DNA from: Leptolyngbya sp. BC1307
GTDB taxonomy: Bacteria > Cyanobacteriota > Cyanobacteriia > Phormidesmidales > Phormidesmidaceae
Direction of reading: 5' to 3'
DNA: 64,000 nt
Assembly: GCF_002286735.1 (NCBI RefSeq)
Contig: NZ_NRTA01000022.1
Span: forward strand, 1 to 64,000
Part shown: piece by piece, positions 50,908 to 58,720 of the stretch
How positions within the stretch are numbered: position 1 is the first letter of the stretch
Layout: every line of letters begins with the position of its first letter
The notes under the pieces: model-generated
The model's database searches: none
Told to the model about the DNA's origin: nothing
Seen by the model: the letters and a program-made list of their open reading frames with translations, nothing else
Position numbers and translations under genes: made by a program

Positions 50908-51285
50908 ATGGCTCAGCTTGTCCCTATTCGGCTAGAAGACGGTACCGAGATCTATATCGAGGCAACCGAAAACGTCGATGTGCCGCCCGCTGCCCCGTTT
51001 GGTAACGAACTCGAAGAGGGGGAGTCTTACCGAGGTGGGGCAAAAGGCGGCGGCAGTGCAGCGGTGATTGCCGCCCAAAGCTTCAAAGCCATCGAGAGCA
51101 CCATTCGCACCTATACGACCCACACGCTCAGCGCCTTTAAAGATATGGCTTATGCCGATGTCAAAAAAGTTACGCTCCAGTTTGGCATTCGCATAGGTGG
51201 TGAGGCCGGGGTGCCCTACGTCACTAAAGGCACTGCCGAGAGCAATCTCAGCATTACGGTCGAGTGCGCTTTCGATAAAAACTAA
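50908..51285 (+). CDS. Trypco1 (CU044_2847 family) protein
   Basis: A 125-residue trypsin-co-occurring domain 1 protein. It begins LVPIRLEDGTEIYIEATE, has Gly-rich centre (GGAKGGGSAAVIAAQSF) and a VKKVTLQFGIRIGGEAG...ESNLSITVEC end. The family is often next to trypsin-like or caspase-like proteases in predicted conflict or signalling systems. Here it stands alone and converges on clpP, a serine protease subunit, with 45 bases between stops. Function unknown. Confidence 0.82.
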   Translation: MAQLVPIRLEDGTEIYIEATENVDVPPAAPFGNELEEGESYRGGAKGGGSAAVIAAQSFKAIESTIRTYTTHTLSAFKDMAYADVKKVTLQFGIRIGGEAGVPYVTKGTAESNLSITVECAFDKN

Positions 51286-51307
51286 CGCCTGACCGCTCTG
51301 CCTCTGA

Positions 51308-51353
51308 CTACTCCACTACGCTAGGGCGACCTACTCCACTACGCTAGGGCGAC
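51308..51353 (-). repeat. 23-bp tandem duplication at the clpP stop codon
   Basis: Two identical copies of CTACTCCACTACGCTAGGGC-type 23-bp sequence. The right copy holds the last codons of clpP and its TAG (51331-51333); the left copy is an untranslated duplicate directly after the stop. Confidence 0.95.
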
Positions 51354-51936
51354 TGCCCACTGCATGCCGGTCAATCACCTGGTCTACCAGGCCATATTCC
51401 ATTGCCTCTTGCGGCGACATGAAGAAATCGCGCTCGGTATCTTCTTTGATCTTCTCTAGAGTCTGACCGGTATGCTTGGCCATCGCCTCGTTCAGCATGG
51501 TCTTCAGATACAAGATCTCTTTGGCCTGAATCTCAATATCAGTGGCCTGCCCCTGAGCGCCGCCCGACGGTTGGTGAATCATCACTCGCGCGTTGGGCAA
51601 GATCATCCGCTTGCCTTTGGCCCCTGCGCTGAGTAGGAATGCTCCCATACTGGCTGCTAGGCCGACACAAATAGTCGCCACATCGGGTCGGATGTGGTTC
51701 ATCGTGTCGTACAGTCCGAGGCCCGCAGAGACAGAGCCACCGGGAGAATTGATGTACAGGTAGATGTCTTTTTCGGGGTCGTCGGATTCTAAAAAGAGCA
51801 TTTGGGCGACAATCAGGTTCGCGGAGTCAGCGGTGACTTCCTGACCCAAAAAGATAATGCGCTCTCTGAGCAGGCGCGAATAAATGTCAAAGGCGCGTTC
51901 GCCGCGACCCGATTGCTCAATAACGGTGGGAATCAT
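51331..51936 (-). CDS. clpP: ATP-dependent Clp protease proteolytic subunit
   Basis: A 201-residue ClpP serine peptidase. The catalytic triad is S96 (GLAASMGA), H121 (MIHQPSGG) and D170 ([12 protein letters not shown]). It would assemble into the Clp barrel with a Clp ATPase; cyanobacteria carry several ClpP paralogues and I cannot say which this is. No clpX follows. The last codons lie in a tandem duplication. Confidence 0.94.
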   Translation of the reverse strand: MIPTVIEQSGRGERAFDIYSRLLRERIIFLGQEVTADSANLIVAQMLFLESDDPEKDIYLYINSPGGSVSAGLGLYDTMNHIRPDVATICVGLAASMGAFLLSAGAKGKRMILPNARVMIHQPSGGAQGQATDIEIQAKEILYLKTMLNEAMAKHTGQTLEKIKEDTERDFFMSPQEAMEYGLVDQVIDRHAVGSRPSVVE

Positions 51937-52189
51937 TAGCAGCTACTCAAGCTATGCGTTTTTCTGATTGTACAGACTTCACCCCGCTCTTTGCTGAGGT
52001 TTTCAGGGTGTGGATAACCCGAAATTATAGAGATTGGGCACTCGTGAGGCGATTGATTGGTCGGCAATAGGTTGAGGGATGCTGCGATCGCAAAAAGATG
52101 TCATATTTAAATCTATCCAGCCTACGGACTGCGAACTTCAAATTTTTAACATCGTCGCTTGTAAGCACTTCCTTATTAGCACCTAACCT

Positions 52190-52855
52190 ATGAGTCAGAT
52201 CTTTTTAGCGGGGGCCAGTCGGGGCGTCGGGCGCGAGATTGCCAAACAGCTCGTTGCTAGAGGCCATCAGGTGATCGCTCTACTGCGCAGCGACCAGGCC
52301 AAGGCAGAACTCACAGCGATGGGGCTAACCGTCGTTAAAGGCGATGCGCTAGAGGCGGCGGCAATGATTGAGGCGATCGCCGCTCATCCGCCCGATGCAG
52401 TCATCAGCACCATCGGCGGCTTACCCGAAGACGGCAGCACCCGAGCTGACTTTTTAGGTAACAAGCATCTGATCGATGGCGCGGTAGCAGCGCAGGTCAA
52501 GCGGTTTATTCTAATCAGCTCAATTGGCAGCGGGGATAGTGCCCAGGCGCTGCCGCCCAATGTGCTAGAGGTGCTCGGGGCCGTGCTTGAAGAAAAAGCG
52601 CAGGCTGAAGACTATCTGCGTGAGAGCGGGCTGGCCTATACCGTCATTCGTCCGGGCGGGTTACTGTCTGGGTCGGCCACGGGTGAAGAGGTGCTGACAG
52701 AAGATGTCACCGTCGCAGGCTCCATTCCCCGAGCGGCAGTAGCTCGTTTGGCCGTGCGCTGCCTGGAAAGTGACCGGGCCGTCAATAAAACCTTCTCCGC
52801 GATTGACCTCTCAATGCAGCGGTCTAAAACTGATTTTGAGCAAGCTGAGCTGTAG
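52190..52855 (+). CDS. NAD(P)-binding SDR-like protein
   Basis: A 221-residue atypical short-chain dehydrogenase/NAD(P)H-binding protein. The Rossmann opening is IFLAGASRGVGREIAKQL, followed by HQVIALLRS, DAVISTIGG and LAYTVIRPGGLLSG. These resemble the Tic62/Ycf39-like atypical SDRs of cyanobacteria and chloroplasts. No catalytic Tyr-x-x-x-Lys is seen, so it may be a regulator or have lost activity. Substrate unknown. Confidence 0.8.
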   Translation: MSQIFLAGASRGVGREIAKQLVARGHQVIALLRSDQAKAELTAMGLTVVKGDALEAAAMIEAIAAHPPDAVISTIGGLPEDGSTRADFLGNKHLIDGAVAAQVKRFILISSIGSGDSAQALPPNVLEVLGAVLEEKAQAEDYLRESGLAYTVIRPGGLLSGSATGEEVLTEDVTVAGSIPRAAVARLAVRCLESDRAVNKTFSAIDLSMQRSKTDFEQAEL

Positions 52856-52866
52856 GGGCCGGTGGC

Positions 52867-53364
52867 CTAATCGAGCGGCTTTACAAGCTTGCGGCCAATT
52901 GCCCAGTCCAGGGTGTAGCGAGCAGCGGCAAACCATAGGAAGCTCTCGCCAGTGATGAGCAGCCAGGGGAGGAAAGCAAAGCTGTCATTCCAGGCAGCTT
53001 CGATTTGAGCTAGCGACCGGGTTAAAGCAAACGCTCCCACCGCGCCGCTACCCAAATGTAAGTTGTCATCTTGACGGACGATATAGCGATAGGTCACACC
53101 AAAAAAGAAGCCTGAGCACAGAGCCACCGCCAAATTGACCAGATAGGCCCACAGACTATGCGGCAGCGCTAGGGGAAACGCAATAGCGCTAGCATGAGAT
53201 AGCAGGCTCACGCCGATCAGCGCCATTTCTACCAGACCCACGGCGATCACACCCAAAAGCCCGGCTTTAATAGACTCTAGCCGCGCCGCTGCGATATCCA
53301 TGTCGGCAGCGGTGCAATTAGGAGGGATCGGGGCGGCGACATTTGGGCCTTTTAACTGGCTCAT
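52867..53364 (-). CDS. Conserved membrane protein
   Basis: A 165-residue protein with about four hydrophobic spans (35-55, 62-78, 80-98 and 125-145). It ends TLDWAIGRKLVKPLD. It looks like a conserved cyanobacterial membrane family, but I cannot assign a role. It lies 11 bases from the end of the SDR gene, converging with it. Confidence 0.65.
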   Translation of the reverse strand: MSQLKGPNVAAPIPPNCTAADMDIAAARLESIKAGLLGVIAVGLVEMALIGVSLLSHASAIAFPLALPHSLWAYLVNLAVALCSGFFFGVTYRYIVRQDDNLHLGSGAVGAFALTRSLAQIEAAWNDSFAFLPWLLITGESFLWFAAARYTLDWAIGRKLVKPLD

Positions 53365-53469
53365 CTCTTAGGTTTGTCTCTCAGCGGCTGATTTCGTTTG
53401 CTTACTTTTAAGCCGGACTAACTTTACCGTATGATAGAAGGTGAAGAGTTTTTGCTTTAGAGCGTTCAT

Positions 53470-53559
53470 ATGGATATTGTGACACTGGGCTGGGTTTCGC
53501 TGCTGGGCTGTTTTACCTTTTCTATCTCTATGGTGGTCTGGGCTCGCAACGGCTTCTAA
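53470..53559 (+). CDS. petN: Cytochrome b6f complex subunit PetN
   Basis: A 29-codon gene encoding the single-helix subunit of the cytochrome b6f complex. It starts [15 protein letters not shown] and ends [10 protein letters not shown], matching PetN, whose consensus ends in SMVVWGRNGF. Most residues form the one membrane helix. It is too short for most ORF filters and stands alone between two genes. Confidence 0.92.
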   Translation: MDIVTLGWVSLLGCFTFSISMVVWARNGF

Positions 53560-53637
53560 ATAAGCTGGCTTAGCATCTGAGCGATCGCCCTGATAGGTCG
53601 CCTCCATTCCTTCTGTCGAGTTCTTGAGTAATACATT

Positions 53638-53820
53638 TTGGCTTCTTTAGTAGATACCGCCCTGCAAAATCAGCTGCTTGCTATTTTGGCGCTGCTGTCT
53701 TTTATCTTGCTAGTGGTCGTGACCGGGGGCGTCATTTATTTGACTGCCGTTGAATGGCGCGATCGCAGACGACGCGGCAGAGAAGCCAGTACGCTGCCGG
53801 GGCGGGCTAAGCGTAAATGA
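53638..53820 (+). CDS. Small single-helix membrane protein
   Basis: A 60-codon frame from a TTG start. A long hydrophobic stretch (LLAILALLSFILLVVVTGGVIYL) is followed by a very basic tail (RDRRRRGREAS...RAKRK), as for a positive-inside membrane anchor. It lies about 65 bases before rsmB and ends before a short repeat array. Start and reality are moderately supported. Confidence 0.55.
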   Translation: MASLVDTALQNQLLAILALLSFILLVVVTGGVIYLTAVEWRDRRRRGREASTLPGRAKRK

Positions 53821-53835
53821 GCGTTTGATGCGATG

Positions 53836-53879
53836 GGAGTCAGTAGGCAGAAGTCAGTAGGCAGGAGTCAGCAGACAGG
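53836..53879 (+). repeat. Short repeat array before rsmB
   Basis: GTCAGTAGGCAGAAGTCAGTAGGCAGGAGTCAG-type units directly upstream of the rsmB ATG. It covers the place of a ribosome binding site. It is of the same general CAGGAG/GACAG type as the arrays at 25735 and 50040. Confidence 0.7.
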
Positions 53880-53884
53880 TTTTA

Positions 53885-55300
53885 ATGACTCAAGAGATTG
53901 CGAAACCGATCATTCAAACCAAAGTAGGACAGGCCGCTAGGCAAACTGCTTTTGAAGCGCTCCGGGCGATTGATCGGGGCGCTTTTGCTGATGTCGTGCT
54001 AGACCGTCAGCTTAATCAGTCTCAGCTCAGCTCGCAAGATAAAGGGCTGGTCACTGAGCTGGTATATGGCACCGTCCGGCGCAGACGAACCTTAGACGCG
54101 CTGATTGATCAGTTTGGTAAACGCGAAGCGAGCAAGCAACCTGCCGACCTGCTACAGATTTTACGGCTGGGGTTCTACCAGCTACGCTACCTGACTCATG
54201 TGCCCGACCATGCGGTGGTCGATACCATGGTTAAAGTGGCTAAAGCGCAGCGCCTTGGGAAACTTAGCGGCGTGGTCAATGGCATGTTACGCCAGTACAT
54301 TCGCCAGGCAGAAGGCCAGGCAGACAGACAGGCAGACAACCAGGTAGACGGTCAACCTGACCCGCTACAGCTACCGCCAGCCCCGACTGTGCGGCTTGGC
54401 ATTTTACACAGCTACCCTGATTGGATTATCCGGGTGTGGCAGTCGATGCTGCCCGAGGCAGAAGTCGCGGCGCTGTGTGAATGGTTTAACCAGCCGCCTC
54501 AGCTAGATTTGCGGATTAATCTACGGCGCTACTCTCTGGCTGAAGCTCAAGCCATCTTTGCGACGGCAGGCGTTGAGACAGAACCGGTAACAGCGGTGCC
54601 GTCGGCTTTGCGATTAAAGGAACATCAGGGAGCGATCGCTCAGTTCCCCGGCTACACAGAAGGCTGGTGGGCCGTGCAGGACAGCAGCGCTCAGCTGGTT
54701 AGCTATTTACTCGACCCGCAGCCGGGGGAAACCATTATTGATGCCTGCGGTGCGCCGGGGGGTAAAAGCCTGCACATGGCAGAGCTGATGGGCGATCAGG
54801 GAACGGTATGGAGCTGCGATCGCACCGCCGCCCGCACCAAAAAAATTCAGCAAAATATTGACCGACTCGGGCTCACCGCCGTCCGCCCGCTGATGTGCGA
54901 TAGCCGCGATCAGCCTACGTTTGCTGCTAAGGCTGACCGTGTGCTGCTAGATGTGCCCTGCTCAGGGCTCGGTACGCTGCACCGTCATGCCGATGCTCGC
55001 TGGCGACAAACCCCAGACTCGGTAGCGGGCCTGGTGACTTTGCAAAGGCAGCTATTGAGCCACGTTGCCACCTGGGTCAAGCCGGGCGGCATCATGGTCT
55101 ATGCAACCTGTACGCTGAATATCGAAGAAAACGAAGCGCAAATTCAGTGGTTTTTAAAAGAGCATCAAGGCTGGCAAATAGAGCCGCCGCCGCCAGAATT
55201 TAGCCAGATAGCGACAGCACCCGGCTGGATCAAAGTGTGGCCTCATCATCAGCAGATGGACGGTTTCTTTATGGTGAAGCTACGGGCATCCGAGGGTTGA
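53885..55300 (+). CDS. rsmB: 16S rRNA m5C967 methyltransferase
   Basis: A 471-residue RsmB/Sun. The N-terminal NusB-like domain (ARQTAFEALRAIDRGAFADVVL) precedes the methyltransferase domain, with SAM motif IIDACGAPGGKSLHMAELMG, the LLDVPCSGLGTLHRH motif (first Cys) and YATCTLNIEENE (second Cys). These give the two-Cys m5C mechanism. Residues about 140-160, between domains, hold five 12-bp repeats (QAEG/QADR/QADN/QVDG/QPD) at 54302-54361, extending the linker. Confidence 0.94.
   Translation: MTQEIAKPIIQTKVGQAARQTAFEALRAIDRGAFADVVLDRQLNQSQLSSQDKGLVTELVYGTVRRRRTLDALIDQFGKREASKQPADLLQILRLGFYQLRYLTHVPDHAVVDTMVKVAKAQRLGKLSGVVNGMLRQYIRQAEGQADRQADNQVDGQPDPLQLPPAPTVRLGILHSYPDWIIRVWQSMLPEAEVAALCEWFNQPPQLDLRINLRRYSLAEAQAIFATAGVETEPVTAVPSALRLKEHQGAIAQFPGYTEGWWAVQDSSAQLVSYLLDPQPGETIIDACGAPGGKSLHMAELMGDQGTVWSCDRTAARTKKIQQNIDRLGLTAVRPLMCDSRDQPTFAAKADRVLLDVPCSGLGTLHRHADARWRQTPDSVAGLVTLQRQLLSHVATWVKPGGIMVYATCTLNIEENEAQIQWFLKEHQGWQIEPPPPEFSQIATAPGWIKVWPHHQQMDGFFMVKLRASEG
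54302..54361 (+). repeat. Five 12-bp tandem repeats in the RsmB linker
   Basis: Five diverged units of NNNCAGGCAGAC type coding RQAE, GQAD, RQAD, NQVD and GQPD, between the NusB-like and methyltransferase domains. Confidence 0.88.
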
Positions 55301-55313
55301 ACCTCTGGAAGTC

Positions 55314-55349
55314 TCTAAGCTTCTCCAAAGTTTCTAAGCTTCTCCAAAG
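55314..55349. repeat. 19-bp tandem duplication downstream of two converging genes
   Basis: TCTAAGCTTCTCCAAAG occurs at 55314-55330 and 55333-55349, a 19-base period. The right copy abuts the stop codon (55350) of the minus-strand gene; the left one lies just after rsmB. Confidence 0.85.
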
Positions 55350-55571
55350 CTAAGCGCGGTTCCAGAACCAGCCAAAGAGATTGGTGTCATTCGCCATCGC
55401 TTGGTGCTCAGCCTGAACCTGCCGCGCAGCTTCGTAATACCACTGACAGTATTCTTCATGAGCCTGACGGCGCTCTACTTCCAGACGAAATTCTTGCGCC
55501 GCCTGATGCAGGTCTAAGGCGTCTGCTTGCCACTGAACGTCTGCTGATTTGGGTAAAAGATATTCAAACAT
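55350..55571 (-). CDS. Small soluble hypothetical protein
   Basis: A 73-residue protein starting MFEYLLPKSADVQWQ, rich in Gln, Ala and Glu, probably helical (AQEFRLEVERRQAHEEY). The frame extends further upstream to 55619 but would run into the YdcF gene; the ATG at 55571 is preferred. It follows the YdcF gene on the same strand. Function unknown. Confidence 0.6.
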   Translation of the reverse strand: MFEYLLPKSADVQWQADALDLHQAAQEFRLEVERRQAHEEYCQWYYEAARQVQAEHQAMANDTNLFGWFWNRA

Positions 55572-55609
55572 ACGGCAAGGGGCTTTCTTTGCTGGTTTTA
55601 TCCTAGCGG

Positions 55610-56401
55610 CTACACCCACCCTCGCAGACGATAAATCACCAGCCCCACATATTCTTTTAGCGCCCGAGTAAATTGGCTCAGGGCTTCAGCCTCAGGCAGT
55701 AAGGAGAGTATTCGTCCTTCGACTGTGGCGATCGCCTGCCCGTATGATTCAGTTGGGACGAGATAGTCAGTAGGGGCCGGAATCACATTGATGCCGAGCT
55801 TTTTGAAGATGGCGACAGCGCGGGGCATATGTATAGCCGAGGTGACTAACAGCACGGAATCTATTGACTGCGCTTTAAGAATTTTTTGGACGTTGACAGC
55901 GTTCTGGCGCGTGTTTAGAGAGCGGCCTTCGAGCACAATGGCCGATTCTGGCACATTCATTGCCAGCGCAAAGGCTTTCATGTCGTCTGCTTCGGAAGGG
56001 CCACCGCCGACGCGCCAGGTCACTCGCCCGCCGCTGAGAATCAGCTTAGGAGCCTTCTTTTGGTTGTAGAGCCGTGCGCCGTAGAGAATGCGATCGCCCC
56101 CTTCGGACACCTCTACCCACGGACGCGGGGCCAGGGCTGGCTGAGTTGCCCCGCCCAGTACCACAATCGCATCGGCAGTGAGCACCGGATCAGGCGGAAA
56201 ATAGCGCCATTCTAAAGTGCTGACAAACTTACCGCTGACAATAGGGTTGCTGCTGAAAAAGAGGATGAGTAGGGCGGAGGCGATCGCCATCGCAGCCCGC
56301 TTGGGCCGAGGCCACAGCCACACCAAGCCCAATATCAGCAGCAAGCTACTTAGACCCAATGGATAGACAAATAGCGGCAGCAGCTTGGAGAGAAAAAACA
56401 T
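55610..56401 (-). CDS. YdcF/ElyC-like (DUF218) membrane protein
   Basis: A 263-residue DUF218 protein. Two N-terminal hydrophobic spans (4-30 and 36-53) precede the DUF218 domain, which has ADAIVVLGG, RILYGARLYNQKKAPKLILSGG, SEADDMKAFA, LEGRSLNTRQNAVN and VTSAIHMPRAVAIFKKLG. ElyC in E. coli supports envelope/peptidoglycan synthesis. This is a family inference. Confidence 0.85.
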   Translation of the reverse strand: MFFLSKLLPLFVYPLGLSSLLLILGLVWLWPRPKRAAMAIASALLILFFSSNPIVSGKFVSTLEWRYFPPDPVLTADAIVVLGGATQPALAPRPWVEVSEGGDRILYGARLYNQKKAPKLILSGGRVTWRVGGGPSEADDMKAFALAMNVPESAIVLEGRSLNTRQNAVNVQKILKAQSIDSVLLVTSAIHMPRAVAIFKKLGINVIPAPTDYLVPTESYGQAIATVEGRILSLLPEAEALSQFTRALKEYVGLVIYRLRGWV

Positions 56402-56430
56402 ATTGAATGAGCGACGCTAGCGCAGAAGAC

Positions 56431-56757
56431 CTACTTTACCCGCCGATCTCGGGCTCGCTTCTGACGCTCTATGTAGCGCTGCTTGGCCTTGTTCGTCTTC
56501 ATAAAAGGCACCTCCCAGCGAGGGTTCACATCGGAGCCGTCGGGATTAGGCCGGATGAGCTTGTCGGTAGGCGGCATGCCTTTGGGTGTTTGAGGCGCAC
56601 CGCCTTTCACCTGTGACCAGGCCGACAGCAGCCCGCCCGCAACGCCCCCAATCGCCCCAAACAAAATGCTAAAGGGCACCGGATACCTGAGCAGGACAAA
56701 CACTAGCAAAAACACCAGCCAAAGCCGCAGGGCCGCTGGAATAATTAAATCAGCCAC
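56431..56757 (-). CDS. Conserved hypothetical protein with two membrane spans
   Basis: A 108-residue protein. Two hydrophobic stretches at 8-24 and 28-46 precede a polar, Pro-rich region and a strongly basic end (KTNKAKQRYIERQKRARDRRVK), possibly RNA-binding or a membrane-surface anchor. It lies 29 bases upstream of the DUF218 gene on the same strand. Function unknown. Confidence 0.6.
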   Translation of the reverse strand: MADLIIPAALRLWLVFLLVFVLLRYPVPFSILFGAIGGVAGGLLSAWSQVKGGAPQTPKGMPPTDKLIRPNPDGSDVNPRWEVPFMKTNKAKQRYIERQKRARDRRVK

Positions 56758-56844
56758 GGTGATTAAAATTGATTCCGGTTGAGTGCCCTCAATATAGCAG
56801 GCGCAGAGCGCAGCTCGAAGAAGCTCCGTGCGGTTGCTAACGGA

Positions 56845-58341
56845 CTACAGTCGGCTGTAGATGCGGGTGAGTTCGCGCAGGCGATCGCCAATCCCATCCT
56901 CTAGCATCTCAGAGCTGTCATACCGCCAGCGCCAGTTGTTTGGAATCTTGCTGGGGTCATTCATCCGGGCACTACCGTCGAGGCTAAAAAGGTCTTGTAG
57001 CGGCACAATAGCCAGATCAGCCGGAGAGGCCAAAGCCGTGCGAATCAGCAGCCAGTTAATTTCTGAGATGTCGTCAGGGCTAGCATAGCCAAGATACTGC
57101 GCTAAAAACTGCTTCTCCTGCGGGTCAAGTGTCTGCCACCAGCCAATCGCCGTGTCATTGTCGTGGGTGCCAGAATAAACGATGCAGTTATTGACGTAGT
57201 TATGCGGCAGGTGCGGGCTGTCCGGGTCACCGCCAAAGGCAAACATGAGGATTTTCATACCGGGGAATTTGAAGCGATCGCGCAGCGCCTCCACCTCCGG
57301 CGTGATAATGCCCAAGTCTTCTGCCAGCACTGGTAAGTTACCCAGCTTCTCAGCCAGCGTCTCAAAGAACGCATCGCCCGGAGCCGTCACCCACTCACCA
57401 TTCATCGCCGTTTCTTCACTCGCTGGCACCTGCCAGTAAGCTTCAAAGCCGCGAAAATGATCAACTCTGACCCAATCGACATACTGCAACGTCGCCTTAA
57501 AGCGCGAAATCCACCATTCAAAGCCAGACGCCTGACACTTCTCCCAGTCATAAACCGGATTGCCCCAAAGCTGGCCAGTGGCGCTGAAATAGTCAGGAGG
57601 AACACCTGCAATAAAGGCAGATTCTAGCGTTTGCGGATCGAGCTTAAATAGCTCGGGATGCGCCCATACATCTGAGCTGTTGTGACAGACATAGATAGAG
57701 ACATCCCCAATGATCTGAATATTTTTCTCATTGGCGTAGCCGCGCAGCCACATCCACTGCTCAAAAAACTTGAACTGTACAAACCGGTGAAAGGCGATCT
57801 CTTGAGCAAGTTCTGCTGATTTAGCCTGCATCGCCTCCGGCTCGCGGCGGGCAATACTGGTCTCCCACTGGCTCCAGGGCTTGCCATCGTTCGCCTCTAG
57901 CAGCGCCATAAAGAGGACAAAGTCATCTAGCCACCAGGCTTGCTCCTGACAAAAACGGTCGTAGTCAGCGTTTTGCCCCCGCGATTGGAATCGCTCAAAC
58001 GCCTGCCGCAGCAGCTCTGTCTTGTGAGGAATCACCCGGCTAAACTCAACGCGGCCTGGCCTAGCATTTTCTAGCGGCGGTACATCATCTAGCAATCCTT
58101 CATAGGCTAACTTTTCCAAGCTCACCATGAGCGGGTTACCCGCAAAGGCGCTGAAATTCATGGTGTAGGGTGAGTGATCGTAGCCGGTAGGGCCTAGCGG
58201 CAGTATCTGCCATAGGGTTTGTCCGCTGTCGGCCATAAAGTTAATAAACTCGTAAGCTGACTCACCCAAATCGCCGATGCCGTGGCGGCTAGGAAGGCTG
58301 GTAGGGTGCAAAAGAATGCCGCTGGCACGCTCAAATTTCAT
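56845..58341 (-). CDS. malQ: 4-alpha-glucanotransferase (amylomaltase)
   Basis: A GH77 enzyme of 498 residues that moves glucan chains between maltooligosaccharides. The N-terminal SGILLHPTSLPSRHGIGDLG is typical. Catalytic residues lie in WVRVDHFRGFE (nucleophile Asp), LAEDLGIITPEVE (Glu) and YSGTHDNDTAIGWW (Asp). An in-frame TTG at 58368 adds nine codons; the ATG at 58341 gives the family start. It is divergent from the trehalose synthase gene, a pairing fitting shared glucan metabolism. Confidence 0.94.
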   Translation of the reverse strand: MKFERASGILLHPTSLPSRHGIGDLGESAYEFINFMADSGQTLWQILPLGPTGYDHSPYTMNFSAFAGNPLMVSLEKLAYEGLLDDVPPLENARPGRVEFSRVIPHKTELLRQAFERFQSRGQNADYDRFCQEQAWWLDDFVLFMALLEANDGKPWSQWETSIARREPEAMQAKSAELAQEIAFHRFVQFKFFEQWMWLRGYANEKNIQIIGDVSIYVCHNSSDVWAHPELFKLDPQTLESAFIAGVPPDYFSATGQLWGNPVYDWEKCQASGFEWWISRFKATLQYVDWVRVDHFRGFEAYWQVPASEETAMNGEWVTAPGDAFFETLAEKLGNLPVLAEDLGIITPEVEALRDRFKFPGMKILMFAFGGDPDSPHLPHNYVNNCIVYSGTHDNDTAIGWWQTLDPQEKQFLAQYLGYASPDDISEINWLLIRTALASPADLAIVPLQDLFSLDGSARMNDPSKIPNNWRWRYDSSEMLEDGIGDRLRELTRIYSRL

Positions 58342-58368
58342 AGGGAGTTCTTTGGGGTGATGCTTCAA

Positions 58369-58720
58369 TTCGCTTTCTTACTAGGCGAAATTAGCATGTC
58401 AGCGCACCTGTCTACAGATGGGTTTGCCTGGACAGGCAATTCTTCATAAGAGAGACGGCGCTTTAACGCGAGCGATATGGCTCAGGCTAACAGCTCATTT
58501 GTCATGAAGCTCTGTCATAGAAGCTGATAGTCAGCAAACCGCGCAGCAGCTAATAGCTGACCGTTCCGAAGAACCGCTTAAAAATACCCGCTATAGAGCC
58601 GAATGATGTGGCCAACATCACAATAAATTTCATCATTTGGCAAGATTAATAGACACCAAATTTGTCATACTCTGGCAAGATTGCGTCTGTCCCTAAATTA
58701 AACCTAATCCCGATCTCTCT
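58369..58720. other. Divergent promoter region between malQ and treS
   Basis: 352 bases with no ORF called. The words TTTGGCAAGATT and TCTGGCAAGATT recur at about 58636 and 58671, and a dyad GATGT-GGCCA-ACATC lies at 58605-58619, possibly an operator. No convincing sigma-70 box pair is visible. Confidence 0.45.
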
